Positions 37,147 to 45,521 of a DNA stretch of 64,000 nt are shown here, piece by piece. Source of the DNA: an uncultured Lachnospiraceae bacterium (GTDB lineage: Bacteria > Bacillota > Clostridia > Lachnospirales > Lachnospiraceae); assembly GCA_902789555.1 (NCBI GenBank), contig CADAOF010000001.1, forward strand, positions 249,851-313,850, in the 5' to 3' direction. The translations under genes were made by a program, and so were the position numbers. The notes below the pieces were generated by a model that saw only the letters and a program-made list of their open reading frames with translations, was not told the origin of the DNA and made no database searches. Positions within the stretch are counted from its first letter, which is position 1. The number at the start of each line of letters is the position of its first letter.

Positions 37147-37207
37147 GACGATCAGCTGCGGCGGCTCCGGAAAACGGGCCGCCGCGCCGCACTTAAAAGG
37201 AGAAGTC

Positions 37208-37783
37208 ATGGCGGAACGGACTGTCGACAACCGCATCACGCTGCACAAGGCACGGCAGCATTTTGAGACGATCACGAAGCATCGTCATCTTGTGATGCGC
37301 TACTGCTTCCGCTGCGGCCTGTACCTGCAGGGGCTCCTGCACGACCTCTCGAAGTACGCGCCTGCCGAATTTCTGAAAGGCGCGCGCTACTACCAGGGCA
37401 CGCAGAGTCCGAACAATGCCGAGCGGGACGATACCGGCATTTCGCTTGCCTGGCTCCATCACAAGGGCCGCAACAAGCACCATTACGAATACTGGATGGA
37501 CTACTATTTCCCCGAAGGACAGGCCCGTCCGGATTTCGGGCCCGTCAAAATGCCTAACCGCTACATTCTTGAGATGTTCTGCGACCGTGTCGCAGCCTGC
37601 CGAGTCTATCATCCGGACGATTTTACGAACGATCTGCCGCTTCTCTATCTCACCTCCCACCAGACCATGCGCCTGATGCACCCGGAGACGGCAAGGAAGC
37701 TCACGATGCTGCTGGAAATGTACCGTGACAGGGGCGACGAAGCCTTTGATGAAGTGAGGAAAGCTCTCAGGGAGAGCCGTTGA
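37208..37783 (+). CDS. DUF5662 family protein (HD-like)
   Basis: 191 residues rich in His, Arg and Tyr. It matches the DUF5662 group, common in gut Firmicutes. Seen are HxxxxMRYCF, GLLHDLSKYAPAEF (an HD-like pair at about 46-47), WLHHKGRNKHHYEYWMDY, and a C-terminal MRLMHPETARKLTMLLEMY helix. The spaced His and Asp residues suggest metal binding and possibly phosphohydrolase activity, unproven. ATG at 37208 follows AAAAGGAG. A nucleotide-related role is conceivable from the upp context. Ended by a bidirectional terminator. Confidence 0.8.
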   Translation: MAERTVDNRITLHKARQHFETITKHRHLVMRYCFRCGLYLQGLLHDLSKYAPAEFLKGARYYQGTQSPNNAERDDTGISLAWLHHKGRNKHHYEYWMDYYFPEGQARPDFGPVKMPNRYILEMFCDRVAACRVYHPDDFTNDLPLLYLTSHQTMRLMHPETARKLTMLLEMYRDRGDEAFDEVRKALRESR

Positions 37784-37795
37784 GACCGCATGACG

Positions 37796-37830
37796 AAAAA
37801 GAGGAAGGACCGTTGGTCCTTCCTCTTTTT
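37796..37830. terminator. Bidirectional terminator between DUF5662 and malQ genes
   Basis: Perfect hairpin GAGGAAGGACC-GTT-GGTCCTTCCTC with A5 and T5 flanks, serving both converging genes. Confidence 0.93.
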
Positions 37831-37845
37831 CCATGTCTTTTCCCG

Positions 37846-39408
37846 TCAGGCTTCCGGTTTCCATTCCGCGTTGTATTTCTGCTGGCGGAGGAAATTCTCG
37901 TCGGGTTTTTCCTTCTCTTTCTTCGGCCGTTCGGCGCGTTCGTAGGTCACCGCCATGTCAAACATCTTTTCAGCCAGTTCGTCCGAAGCTTCGCCCGGCA
38001 GCAGTCTCCACTGCCAGTTGCCGGCTGCGATCCCGGGGTTGTTCATGGTGTGGCCGCGCCCGAGTCCCAGAAAGTCCTGCATCAGGCCGACAAAGAGTTT
38101 CGCGACGCTTCCCATCCCGCCGCGGATCACGCCCCAGTTAAAGGGCTCGTCATTGCGGATCGACAGGTATTTTTCTGCGAAGGCAACGTCTTCCGGCGCC
38201 GTATCCTCCTTCCACTGCATCAGCGGGCAGTTGTCGTGCGTGGCCGTGTAGCAGACGCAGTTCGGTACGTGATTGTGCGGCAGATAGTTGCTCGGCTCCT
38301 TCGGGTCAAAGGCGAATTCCAGCACTTTCATGCCCGGCCAGCCGGATTCCTTCAGCAGTTTCACGACACTGTCCATAGGTGCGCCAAGGTCTTCCGCAAT
38401 GAATTCGAGCTGCGGGAACCATCCTTTAAGCGTGCCGATGAGATCCATGCCGGGCCCCTTGTTCCAGCGGCCGCCCTTGGCCGTCGGCGCACCGAAAGGA
38501 ACGGACCAGTAGGTATCGAAGCCGCGGAAATGGTCGATACGGATGACGTCGTAAAGTTTCGCGGCGCCGTCGATGCGTCTGATCCACCAGCCGTAGCCGT
38601 CCGCCTTCATGGCGTCCCAGTCATAGAGCGGATTGCCCCAGAGCTGACCGTCCTCACTGAAATAATCCGGCGGCACGCCGGCCACCTCCAACGGAATGTT
38701 GTCCTTGTCCAGCTTAAAGAAATGCGTTTCCGCCCACACGTCAGCACTGTCCATCGCCACGTAGATCGGGACATCGCCGATGATTTTTATTCCCTTGCCG
38801 TGGATGTAATCACGCAGTTTGTTCCACTGTTTGAAGAACAGGTACTGGACGTAGGTGAAGAAATCGATGTCTTCCCGGTATTCTTCGCGGCAGCGTGCCA
38901 GAGCTTCCCCGCTGCGGTTCCTGATATCCTCAGGCCATTCGGTCCAGGCGTGCATGCCGTTATGCTTCTTGCAGGCCATGAACAGTGCGTAGTCCGGAAG
39001 CCATTTTTCATTCTCCCTGACGAAGGCATCGACCGCTTCACGGTCACGCGGAAGGCCCCGTTCCGCCGCCAGCCGCAGCATGTCGAAACGGTTCTCGTAG
39101 ATCTTCCCGTAGTCGACGTAGCGGGGCTCGCTTCCCCATTCGCGGTCCTTCACCTCTTCGGGCTTCAGCAGACCGTCTTCGATCAGCATGTCCGGATCGA
39201 TCAGGTACGGATTGCCGGCAAAGGTGGAAAAGCTCTGATAAGGCGAATCGCCGTAGCTGGTCGGGCCGAGCGGGAGGATCTGCCAGAAACGCTGTCCGGC
39301 CTTCACCAGAAAGTCCGTGAATTCGTAGGCTGAACGGCCGAGCGTCCCGATGCCGTAAGGTCCGGGGAGGGAAGTGATCGATAATAGCACGCCGCTGCTT
39401 CGTTTCAT
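37846..39408 (-). CDS. malQ: 4-alpha-glucanotransferase (amylomaltase)
   Basis: 520-residue GH77 enzyme that disproportionates maltodextrins. The N-terminal RSSGVLLSITSLPGPYGIGT and the catalytic motifs are present: nucleophile Asp in VIRIDHFRGFDTYW, acid Glu in LEFIAEDLGAP, and the third Asp in YTATHDNCPL. Length is normal for the bacterial form. The C-terminal 40 residues after the barrel are charged. It stands alone with no other maltose or glycogen gene in the window. Confidence 0.95.
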   Translation of the reverse strand: MKRSSGVLLSITSLPGPYGIGTLGRSAYEFTDFLVKAGQRFWQILPLGPTSYGDSPYQSFSTFAGNPYLIDPDMLIEDGLLKPEEVKDREWGSEPRYVDYGKIYENRFDMLRLAAERGLPRDREAVDAFVRENEKWLPDYALFMACKKHNGMHAWTEWPEDIRNRSGEALARCREEYREDIDFFTYVQYLFFKQWNKLRDYIHGKGIKIIGDVPIYVAMDSADVWAETHFFKLDKDNIPLEVAGVPPDYFSEDGQLWGNPLYDWDAMKADGYGWWIRRIDGAAKLYDVIRIDHFRGFDTYWSVPFGAPTAKGGRWNKGPGMDLIGTLKGWFPQLEFIAEDLGAPMDSVVKLLKESGWPGMKVLEFAFDPKEPSNYLPHNHVPNCVCYTATHDNCPLMQWKEDTAPEDVAFAEKYLSIRNDEPFNWGVIRGGMGSVAKLFVGLMQDFLGLGRGHTMNNPGIAAGNWQWRLLPGEASDELAEKMFDMAVTYERAERPKKEKEKPDENFLRQQKYNAEWKPEA

Positions 39409-39429
39409 GTTTCATCTCCTGTATGATAC

Positions 39430-39453
39430 AAGGCGCCCGCAGGCGCCTTTTTT
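39430..39453 (+). terminator. Terminator-like hairpin pointing away from malQ
   Basis: AAGGCGCC-CGCA-GGCGCCTT (39430-39449) followed by T run to 39453 on the plus strand. Genes on both sides are on the minus strand, where the hairpin lacks a U-tract. Could stop antisense transcription from malQ, or act as a 3' stem for the Lrp gene. Confidence 0.5.
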
Positions 39454-39463
39454 GTACGGTGTT

Positions 39464-39916
39464 TTACTGCTCTTCTTCGCTTTCGGGAATGAGGATGCCC
39501 CTTGCGGGCACCGGTGTGCTGAAGACGATGCGCGTCTCCGTAGCCCCGTAGCGCTGTACCTGTCCGATGAAACGGTCCAGGTCGACCGTGGACGGGAAAG
39601 CAGCCTTGATCAGCATGGTGTAATTGCCGGAGACGATGTTGCACTCCAGCACGTTAGGGATCTCACGGATGAAATCGATGAAAGCCGGCTTCTGCTTGGG
39701 GCTCATCTCGATATTCACGAAGACCGTGATGTGATAGCCCATCTTGTCCAGATCGGCATTTGCGTGATAGCCGTTGATGACACCGTCCCGCTCAAGTTTT
39801 TCAATGCGCGCCGAAACAGCGGGCGACGACAGATAAACTCGCTCGGAAAGCTGTTTTAAAGAATATCGGGCATTTTCCTGAAGCAGTCGAATCAGCTTTT
39901 TGTCAATATGATCCAT
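39464..39916 (-). CDS. Lrp/AsnC-family transcriptional regulator
   Basis: About 150 residues: N-terminal helix-turn-helix (DKKLIRLLQENARYSLKQLS; YLSSPAVSARIEKLERDG) and C-terminal RAM ligand-binding domain (GYHITVFVNIEMSP to IVFSTPVPARG). Start ATG at 39916 is preferred: AAGGTG is 6 bases upstream and the predicted transcription start (about 39939) leaves the ATG at 39931 almost leaderless. It has its own promoter. Neighbours malQ and yggS give no clear target; amino acids are the usual effectors. Confidence 0.92.
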   Translation of the reverse strand: MDHIDKKLIRLLQENARYSLKQLSERVYLSSPAVSARIEKLERDGVINGYHANADLDKMGYHITVFVNIEMSPKQKPAFIDFIREIPNVLECNIVSGNYTMLIKAAFPSTVDLDRFIGQVQRYGATETRIVFSTPVPARGILIPESEEEQ

Positions 39917-39945
39917 TTCGGGCACCTTCATTTCTTAGTAATGTT

Positions 39946-39974
39946 AATCTAACACAAAAGAAATAAAAGTGCAA
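39946..39974 (-). promoter_or_regulatory. Promoter of the Lrp-type gene
   Basis: Minus-strand TTGCAC (39969-39974), 17-base spacer, TAGATT (39946-39951). Confidence 0.65.
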
Positions 39975-40025
39975 GTCTTTTATTCATTTAATTCTTAATC
40001 GCAGGCGCAAAAATCGAAAGTTATT

Positions 40026-40718
40026 TCAAATCGGGTACTTTCGCGCACCGAAAAGCGCCGTACCGACCCGTACGAAAGTTGCTCCTTCTTCCGCAGCGAC
40101 GGCGTAATCGCCGCTCATGCCCATGGAAAGTTCGTGAAGACGAACCCCGGGAAGCCCCATCGCATTGATCTCGTTAAGGAGTTCCCGCATCGCCGCAAAG
40201 TACGGCCGGTTCTCCTCCGGATCTTCAACAGGCGGTGCAATGCACATCAGGCCTTCAACGGAAAGGTGCGGCATCTCCCCCATCGCTCTCACGAGTTCGA
40301 CCGCCTCTTCGCGGCCGATGCCGTGCTTGGTCGCCTCATCCGCAATATTGACCTCCGCAAGAACACTTACCGTAAGGTCCTTCTTCGCGGCGATGCGTTC
40401 GATCTCCGCTGCCAGCGGTACCGAAGAGACCGAGTGGATCATTACGGCATTGCCGACCACATATTTCACCTTGTTTTTCTGCAGGTTGCCGATAAAATGC
40501 CAGCGGACACCATCCGGGCATTCCGCCTTCTTTGCGACCATCTCCTGGGCTTTGTTTTCCCCGAAATCGATCTGCCCGCAGGCAAACGCCTCGCGGACCG
40601 CTTCGGCCGGATTGGTCTTGCTGACCGCGATCAGCGTTACGTCTTCGCGGCGCCTTCCGGCTTTTTCACAGGCTTCCCGGATCTCCCGGTCTACCTTTTC
40701 CAAACGTTCGGCAAACAT
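40026..40718 (-). CDS. yggS: PLP homeostasis protein YggS/YlmE
   Basis: 230-residue fold-type III PLP-binding barrel (COG0325) that buffers pyridoxal phosphate and affects amino-acid and vitamin B6 balance. The PLP lysine is in TLIAVSKTNP (about 36), phosphate-binding residues in FGENKAQE and ELSMGMSGDY. ATG at 40718 has GGAGG upstream, and begins 3 bases after the mtaB stop, so the pair is coupled. In many Firmicutes this gene sits beside sepF (ylmE-ylmF); here sepF is 14 kb away. Confidence 0.94.
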   Translation of the reverse strand: MFAERLEKVDREIREACEKAGRRREDVTLIAVSKTNPAEAVREAFACGQIDFGENKAQEMVAKKAECPDGVRWHFIGNLQKNKVKYVVGNAVMIHSVSSVPLAAEIERIAAKKDLTVSVLAEVNIADEATKHGIGREEAVELVRAMGEMPHLSVEGLMCIAPPVEDPEENRPYFAAMRELLNEINAMGLPGVRLHELSMGMSGDYAVAAEEGATFVRVGTALFGARKYPI

Positions 40719-40720
40719 CT

Positions 40721-42046
40721 TCACTCCTCCGTAAGCAGCAGGTTTTCCTCTTTGACCGTCACCGATACGTACTGCCCAGGCATTCCGTCTGAAGCAGTGA
40801 CTCTGAGGCGCAGGTATTCGGGCGTATAGCCGGTCCATACGGGGCCGTCCTTTCCGTCCTCCGCTGTCTCCAGCAGGACCTCGCGGGGCTCTCCGATGAA
40901 CTGTTTCGCATAAGCAAGCCGGTTCTTCCGGTTCAGATCCAGCAGCACGGCGCTCCGTTCCGCTTTTACCGGTTCCGGGATCTGATCCGGCATGCGGTCA
41001 GCAACCGTCCCTTTCCGCCTCGAATAGCGGAAAACATGAGTCTGAGCAAAGCGGATCTCCTTAAGGAAAGCGACCGTCGCGGCAAATACCTCTTCGGTCT
41101 CGCCGGGGAAACCGACGATCACGTCAGTCGTCAGCGCCGGCCGGTCGAAGGCTTCCCTCAGGAGGCGGACCTTTTCGGCAAACTCTGCCACCGTATATTT
41201 GCGGTTCATGCGGCGGAGCGTTTCGTCGCAGCCGCTCTGGAGCGAAAGGTGGAAATGCGGGCAGAGAGTCCGGAGCGAGGCAAGCGCCGCGGCATTTTCA
41301 GGGGTAATGAGGCGCGGCTCCAGGCTTCCGAGGCGGATGCGCCGGATCCCGGGGATCTCATCCAGACGCCGCAGCAGTGCGATGAGCGGCGCACCGTAAC
41401 CGGCTGCGCGCATCCCTGCGTCTCCTTCGAAGTCCAGGCCGTAGGAACTGATATGGATACCCGTCAGTACGATCTCGGACCAGCCTTTTTCCGCAAGGCG
41501 GCGGGCCTCTTCAAGTACGTCCTCCGGATCCCGGCTGCGCACTCTGCCGCGCACGTACGGGATCAGGCAGTAAGAGCAGAACTGATTGCATCCGTCTTCG
41601 ATCTTCAGGAAGGCGCGGGTATGCTCGGAGCACTCCGCCGGCATCTCTTCGAAGCGGCGGCTCTTCCCGATGTCGTCCAGCGCAGACTGCTTTTCATGGC
41701 TCTCGAACCAGGCCTCAATGAGGTCGGGCAGTTCGTGCTTCCTGTCGTTGCCGACTACGATGTCCACGGCTTCATCGGCCAGGAGGCTCTCTCCCGCCGC
41801 CTGCGCGTAGCAGCCCACTGCGACGATCGCGGCATCAGGATCCATGGCTTTCGCCCGGTGCAGCATCTGGCGGGACTTGCGGTCCGCGATGTTCGTAACG
41901 GTGCAGGTGTTGATCACGTAAACATCAGCCCCCTCTTCAAAGGGAACTTCAACGAAACCGCGCTTTTTCAGCCCGGCCAGCATCGCTTCCGTTTCGTAGC
42001 TGTTCACCTTGCAGCCCAGATTGTGAAAGGCAACTTTGATCGCCAT
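40721..42046 (-). CDS. mtaB: tRNA t6A37 methylthiotransferase MtaB
   Basis: 441-residue radical SAM enzyme converting t6A to ms2t6A at position 37 of ANN-decoding tRNAs. The UPF0004 domain carries FHNLGCKVNSYETEAM and two more cluster cysteines (INTCTVTN; VAVGCYAQ); the radical SAM CxxxCxxC is in CNQFCSYCLIPYVRG (about 153-160); a C-terminal TRAM domain follows. The NLGCKVN signature separates MtaB from MiaB and RimO. ATG at 42046 diverges from the HPr-like gene. Joins ThiI and the cysteine desulfurase downstream as part of tRNA sulfur chemistry. Confidence 0.95.
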   Translation of the reverse strand: MAIKVAFHNLGCKVNSYETEAMLAGLKKRGFVEVPFEEGADVYVINTCTVTNIADRKSRQMLHRAKAMDPDAAIVAVGCYAQAAGESLLADEAVDIVVGNDRKHELPDLIEAWFESHEKQSALDDIGKSRRFEEMPAECSEHTRAFLKIEDGCNQFCSYCLIPYVRGRVRSRDPEDVLEEARRLAEKGWSEIVLTGIHISSYGLDFEGDAGMRAAGYGAPLIALLRRLDEIPGIRRIRLGSLEPRLITPENAAALASLRTLCPHFHLSLQSGCDETLRRMNRKYTVAEFAEKVRLLREAFDRPALTTDVIVGFPGETEEVFAATVAFLKEIRFAQTHVFRYSRRKGTVADRMPDQIPEPVKAERSAVLLDLNRKNRLAYAKQFIGEPREVLLETAEDGKDGPVWTGYTPEYLRLRVTASDGMPGQYVSVTVKEENLLLTEE

Positions 42047-42058
42047 GTTGTTTCCGCC

Positions 42059-42086
42059 TTGACTTTTATCGGAAAAGCCCTATACT
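42059..42086 (+). promoter_or_regulatory. Promoter of the HPr-like gene
   Basis: TTGACT (42059-42064), 16-base spacer, TATACT (42081-42086). The start site near 42093 gives a leader of about 36 bases. Confidence 0.7.
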
Positions 42087-42128
42087 GTAGGTAAAGGATC
42101 GTTCCGTAATCTGAAAGGAGTTTCATTC

Positions 42129-42359
42129 ATGCATACGATTACCATCAAGCTGGATTCCATCGACAAGGTCAAGGAATTTGTCCGCCTCATCACCGCTTTC
42201 GACAATGATTTCGACCTGCGCTCAGGCCGCTATACCGTCGATGCGAAATCCATCCTGGGCATCTTCAGCCTTGATCTTTCCAAGCCGATCGAACTGGATA
42301 TCTACGGCAAGGAAAACCTGGATGAGGTCATCGAAGCGCTTAAACCGTTCGAAGCCTGA
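42129..42359 (+). CDS. HPr-like protein lacking the catalytic histidine (Crh-like)
   Basis: 76-residue HPr fold. Where HPr has the phosphocarrier histidine (GIHARPA) this protein has DSIDKVKEF, with no His, so it cannot pass phosphate in the PTS. The regulatory serine region is kept: AKSILGIFSLDL corresponds to KSIMGVMSLG around Ser46. The same pattern defines Crh in Bacillus, which works with CcpA after Ser46 phosphorylation by HPr kinase. ATG at 42129 follows AAAGGAG. Single gene with its own promoter and terminator. A regulatory role is inferred by analogy only. Confidence 0.8.
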   Translation: MHTITIKLDSIDKVKEFVRLITAFDNDFDLRSGRYTVDAKSILGIFSLDLSKPIELDIYGKENLDEVIEALKPFEA

Positions 42360-42383
42360 TCTTTGCTCATGTCCCGATAAAAT

Positions 42384-42406
42384 AGAGGCTTCGGCCTCTT
42401 TTTTTC
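42384..42406 (+). terminator. Terminator of the HPr-like gene
   Basis: AGAGGC-TTCG-GCCTCT hairpin with a stable UUCG loop, followed by seven or more T. Confidence 0.92.
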
Positions 42407-42422
42407 GTGCCTTTATCACGCG

Positions 42423-43607
42423 TCAGCGCACGCAGACGATGCATTCCTCGGTCTCAACGGCCTTTTTCACGAGTTCGTCGATGGCCGGGACCAGATTGCT
42501 TTCGGAGCGTCGGATGATCCCCGCGTTCGGCTTGGTTACCGGATGCTTCGCGACGAAGATCGTGCAGCAGTCCTCGTAGGGAAGGATCGAAGTCTCGAAG
42601 GTCCCGATCTTCTCCGCAATGTTGATGATGTCCTGCTTGTCGAAGGCGATGAGAGGCCGGAAGACCGGCATCGTGCAGACTTCGTTCGTGCAGACGAGGC
42701 TCTGCAGAGTCTGCGAAGCCACCTGGCCGAGCGATTCGCCGGTGATGAGCGCCGACGCGCCGTTCTGAGCGGCCAGCATTTCCGCGATCCGCATCATGTA
42801 GCGCCGCATGATGATCGTCAGTTCGTCGTGAGGGGCATTTTCGTAAATGTACAGCTGGACATCGGTGAAGTTCACGACGTGCAGGCGGATGGGTCCCGCG
42901 TAGCGCGAAACGAGCTCCGCGAGTTCGACGACCTTCTGCTTCGCACGCTCGCTCGTATAAGGCGGGGCGTGGAAATAGACCGCCTCCAGCGTGACGCCGC
43001 GCTTTGCGAGCATCCAGCCCGCGACCGGACTGTCAATGCCGCCGGAAAGGAGCAGCATGGCCTTGCCGGAAGATCCCACCGGCATGCCGCCGGGACCGGG
43101 GACCGTCTCCGAATAGAAATTGACCTTCTCCCGGATCTCAATGCGGAAGACGATGTCCGGCGTATGAACGTCCACGTGAACGTCCGGATACGCTGCGAGC
43201 ACCGCCTCGCCGACCTTATAGTTGATCGTCTGGGAATCCCAGGGATAGCTCTTGTCCGCACGGGTCGCGACGACCTTGAAACTGCCTGCAAAGCCGGGAT
43301 GCGCCTTGCCGAAATAGTCGACGGCAGCCGCAAGGAGTTCTTCCGGCGGCATCAGATCCTTCCGGACCACCGGACAGATCGCGCTGATCCCGAAGACTGT
43401 CTGCAGTTCGGCTTCCGCCTCAGCCCGGTCGAAGGGTTCCGAAGCGACCGCGTAGATCCGTCCGGAGTTCTTGCTGACGGCAAAGTCTCCGGGAATGCGC
43501 TTTAAGGCCGCGTTGATGCGGCTCACGAGCTTGTCTTCAAAGATGTAGCGGTTCTTGCCCTTGATGCCGATTTCCGCATATTTGATGAGAAAAGCCTGAT
43601 AATCCAT
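42423..43607 (-). CDS. thiI: tRNA 4-thiouridine synthase ThiI
   Basis: 394 residues: ferredoxin-like and THUMP domains (1-170) and a PP-loop adenylation domain with SGGIDSPVAGWM (about 186-197). It adenylates U8 of tRNA and takes sulfur for s4U8; in some bacteria also for thiamine. There is no C-terminal rhodanese domain, as in Bacillus, where a dedicated desulfurase supplies the sulfur; such a gene (44783) lies just upstream with an 18-base gap. Last gene of the long hrcA-led unit, facing the HPr-like gene. Confidence 0.95.
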   Translation of the reverse strand: MDYQAFLIKYAEIGIKGKNRYIFEDKLVSRINAALKRIPGDFAVSKNSGRIYAVASEPFDRAEAEAELQTVFGISAICPVVRKDLMPPEELLAAAVDYFGKAHPGFAGSFKVVATRADKSYPWDSQTINYKVGEAVLAAYPDVHVDVHTPDIVFRIEIREKVNFYSETVPGPGGMPVGSSGKAMLLLSGGIDSPVAGWMLAKRGVTLEAVYFHAPPYTSERAKQKVVELAELVSRYAGPIRLHVVNFTDVQLYIYENAPHDELTIIMRRYMMRIAEMLAAQNGASALITGESLGQVASQTLQSLVCTNEVCTMPVFRPLIAFDKQDIINIAEKIGTFETSILPYEDCCTIFVAKHPVTKPNAGIIRRSESNLVPAIDELVKKAVETEECIVCVR

Positions 43608-43625
43608 GTTGTCGGCTCCTGTCGT

Positions 43626-44783
43626 TTATTTTCTGGTAAAGCGCCGGAGCAGGGGGAGCAGTTCTCCCACGGCGGCTGCGGCAGCTTCAAGTTCTTCGCG
43701 CCGCGTATAGGATGAAAGCGAAAAACGCAGCGTTGACGAGGCGAGCTCGTCCGAAAGGCCGATCGCATGCAGCGTCGGGCTTACAGTCTTCTTGTGGCTG
43801 GAGCAGGCCGAACCGGCCGAGGCATAGACGCCCTTATCCTCCAGCGCGTGCAGCAGGACCTCGCTCCTGATGCCCGGAAACGTCGCACTGACGATGTGCG
43901 GTGCCGAAAGTTCCCTCTCCCGGGGACCGTTGATCCGCACGCCGTCCAAGATTTCCAGTGCGTGCTGAAAGTACTCTTTCAGTTCATACAGGCCGGCGAT
44001 CCTCTCGTCGAACCGTTCGTACGCAAGCTGCGCTGCCCTGCCCATGCCCACGATGCCGGGCATGTTTTCCGTACCGGAACGAATGCCCTTCTGCTGCTCG
44101 CCGCCGTAGATGATCGGCTCGATATGCACGCGGTCGCGGATGTACAGGAAGCCGATGCCCTTAGGACCGTGGATCTTGTGGCCGCTGGCTGTCAGGAGGT
44201 CGATCCCGCACTGTTTCGGGACGATCCTGATCTTGCCGTAAGCCTGGACCGCATCCACGTGGAATAGAATTCGGCTGTCAAAAGCTTTGACTCTTCTTCC
44301 GATCTCTTCAAACGGTTCGCGCGCTCCGACTTCGTTGTTGACAGCCATCACAGAAACGAGGACCGTTTCCGGGGTGAGTGCCGCCTCCAGTTCATCAGGG
44401 GAAACGAGGCCGCGGGCGTCGGTCCCGATCCGCGTCACGCGAAAGCCTTCCCGTGCCAGTTCCTCCGCTGCCGCGGAGACCGAAGGGTGCTCCACTGCGG
44501 AGATGATCACATGATCTCCCTGCCGTTTTTTCGCTCTTGCGCCGCCGAGCAGGGCCAGGTTGTTCGCCTCGGTCCCACCGGAAGTGAAATAGATCTCACG
44601 GGGATCGGCTTTCAGCGGAGAAGCCACGCGCTCCTTCGCCTTCTTCAGCATCATCTCGGCATCCGAGCCCTTCCGGTGGAGGGAACTGGGATTACCGTAG
44701 TCTTCCCCGAGTGCGGCCATCATCTCCCCGCGGACCTCGGGAGCCACCATCGTGGTGGCGGAATTGTCCAGATAGATCTCCAT
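43626..44783 (-). CDS. Cysteine desulfurase (NifS/IscS-like), likely ThiI partner
   Basis: 385-residue PLP enzyme that removes sulfur from cysteine as a protein persulfide. PLP lysine is in LTASGHKIHGPKG (about 203), and the active cysteine in SAGSACSSHKKTVSP (about 325). Begins right at the end of rsmE and is followed by thiI, the layout of the Bacillus nifZ-thiI pair, so it probably feeds s4U8 formation rather than general Fe-S assembly. No iscU or sufU is nearby. Confidence 0.93.
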   Translation of the reverse strand: MEIYLDNSATTMVAPEVRGEMMAALGEDYGNPSSLHRKGSDAEMMLKKAKERVASPLKADPREIYFTSGGTEANNLALLGGARAKKRQGDHVIISAVEHPSVSAAAEELAREGFRVTRIGTDARGLVSPDELEAALTPETVLVSVMAVNNEVGAREPFEEIGRRVKAFDSRILFHVDAVQAYGKIRIVPKQCGIDLLTASGHKIHGPKGIGFLYIRDRVHIEPIIYGGEQQKGIRSGTENMPGIVGMGRAAQLAYERFDERIAGLYELKEYFQHALEILDGVRINGPRERELSAPHIVSATFPGIRSEVLLHALEDKGVYASAGSACSSHKKTVSPTLHAIGLSDELASSTLRFSLSSYTRREELEAAAAAVGELLPLLRRFTRK

Positions 44784-45521
44784 TCAATCCTCCATCATCA
44801 GCGTGCACATCGCGAGTACTGCCATGCCGGCCGTTTCGGTCCGGAGAATGCGCGGTCCGAGGGTGATGACATGCGCGCCGGCCTTTTCCAGAAGTTCAAT
44901 TTCGGCAGGGTCGAAGCCCCCCTCGGGTCCGATGAAGATCGCGCAGTCGCTGTTCTTCGGGACCTCCGCAAGGAGGCGCCTTGTCGCGGCGATGTCCCCG
45001 GCGTTCTCGTAGGGAACGAGGACCGTTTCCATCCGCGAAGCCTTTTCCGCCGCCTTCGCGAAAGAAAGCGGCAGCTCCACGGCAGGAATGATGCGCCTTC
45101 CGGACTGTTTTGCCGCGCTCTCGGCGATACGCTGCCAGCGCTCCGTCCGGGAGACTTTCTTCTTTTCGTCAAGGCGCATGACGCAGCGTTTCATCTCGAC
45201 AGGCACCACGGATGCAGCGCCGAGTTCCACGGCCTTCTGGATGATCAGTTCCATCTTGTCGCCCTTCGGCAGGCCCTGGAAAAGGTGCAGCCTGACCGGA
45301 CACTCCGTTTCCGCAAGTTCCTGCGGAAGCACTTTGCAGCGTACGAAACCGGGGCCGGCCTCTTCGATCTCGCAGAGGCTGTCCCTGTCCTGTCCGTCGG
45401 CAACGACGATCCTATCTCCTGTTTTCAGCCGAAGCACATTCGTGATATGATTCACGTCCGGTCCGGTGATCGTGATCCGGCCGCTTTCGGCATTTTCCGA
45501 AGGGGCAAAGAAATGCTGCAT
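44784..45521 (-). CDS. rsmE: 16S rRNA m3U1498 methyltransferase RsmE
   Basis: 245-residue SPOUT methyltransferase: N-terminal PUA-like domain (DVNHITNVLRLKTGD) and C-terminal knot with IFIGPEGGFDPAEIE and the SAM-loop LGPRILRTETA. Its ATG and the dnaJ stop share bases (TAATG), so translation is coupled. dnaJ-rsmE adjacency is common in Firmicutes. Confidence 0.95.
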   Translation of the reverse strand: MQHFFAPSENAESGRITITGPDVNHITNVLRLKTGDRIVVADGQDRDSLCEIEEAGPGFVRCKVLPQELAETECPVRLHLFQGLPKGDKMELIIQKAVELGAASVVPVEMKRCVMRLDEKKKVSRTERWQRIAESAAKQSGRRIIPAVELPLSFAKAAEKASRMETVLVPYENAGDIAATRRLLAEVPKNSDCAIFIGPEGGFDPAEIELLEKAGAHVITLGPRILRTETAGMAVLAMCTLMMED

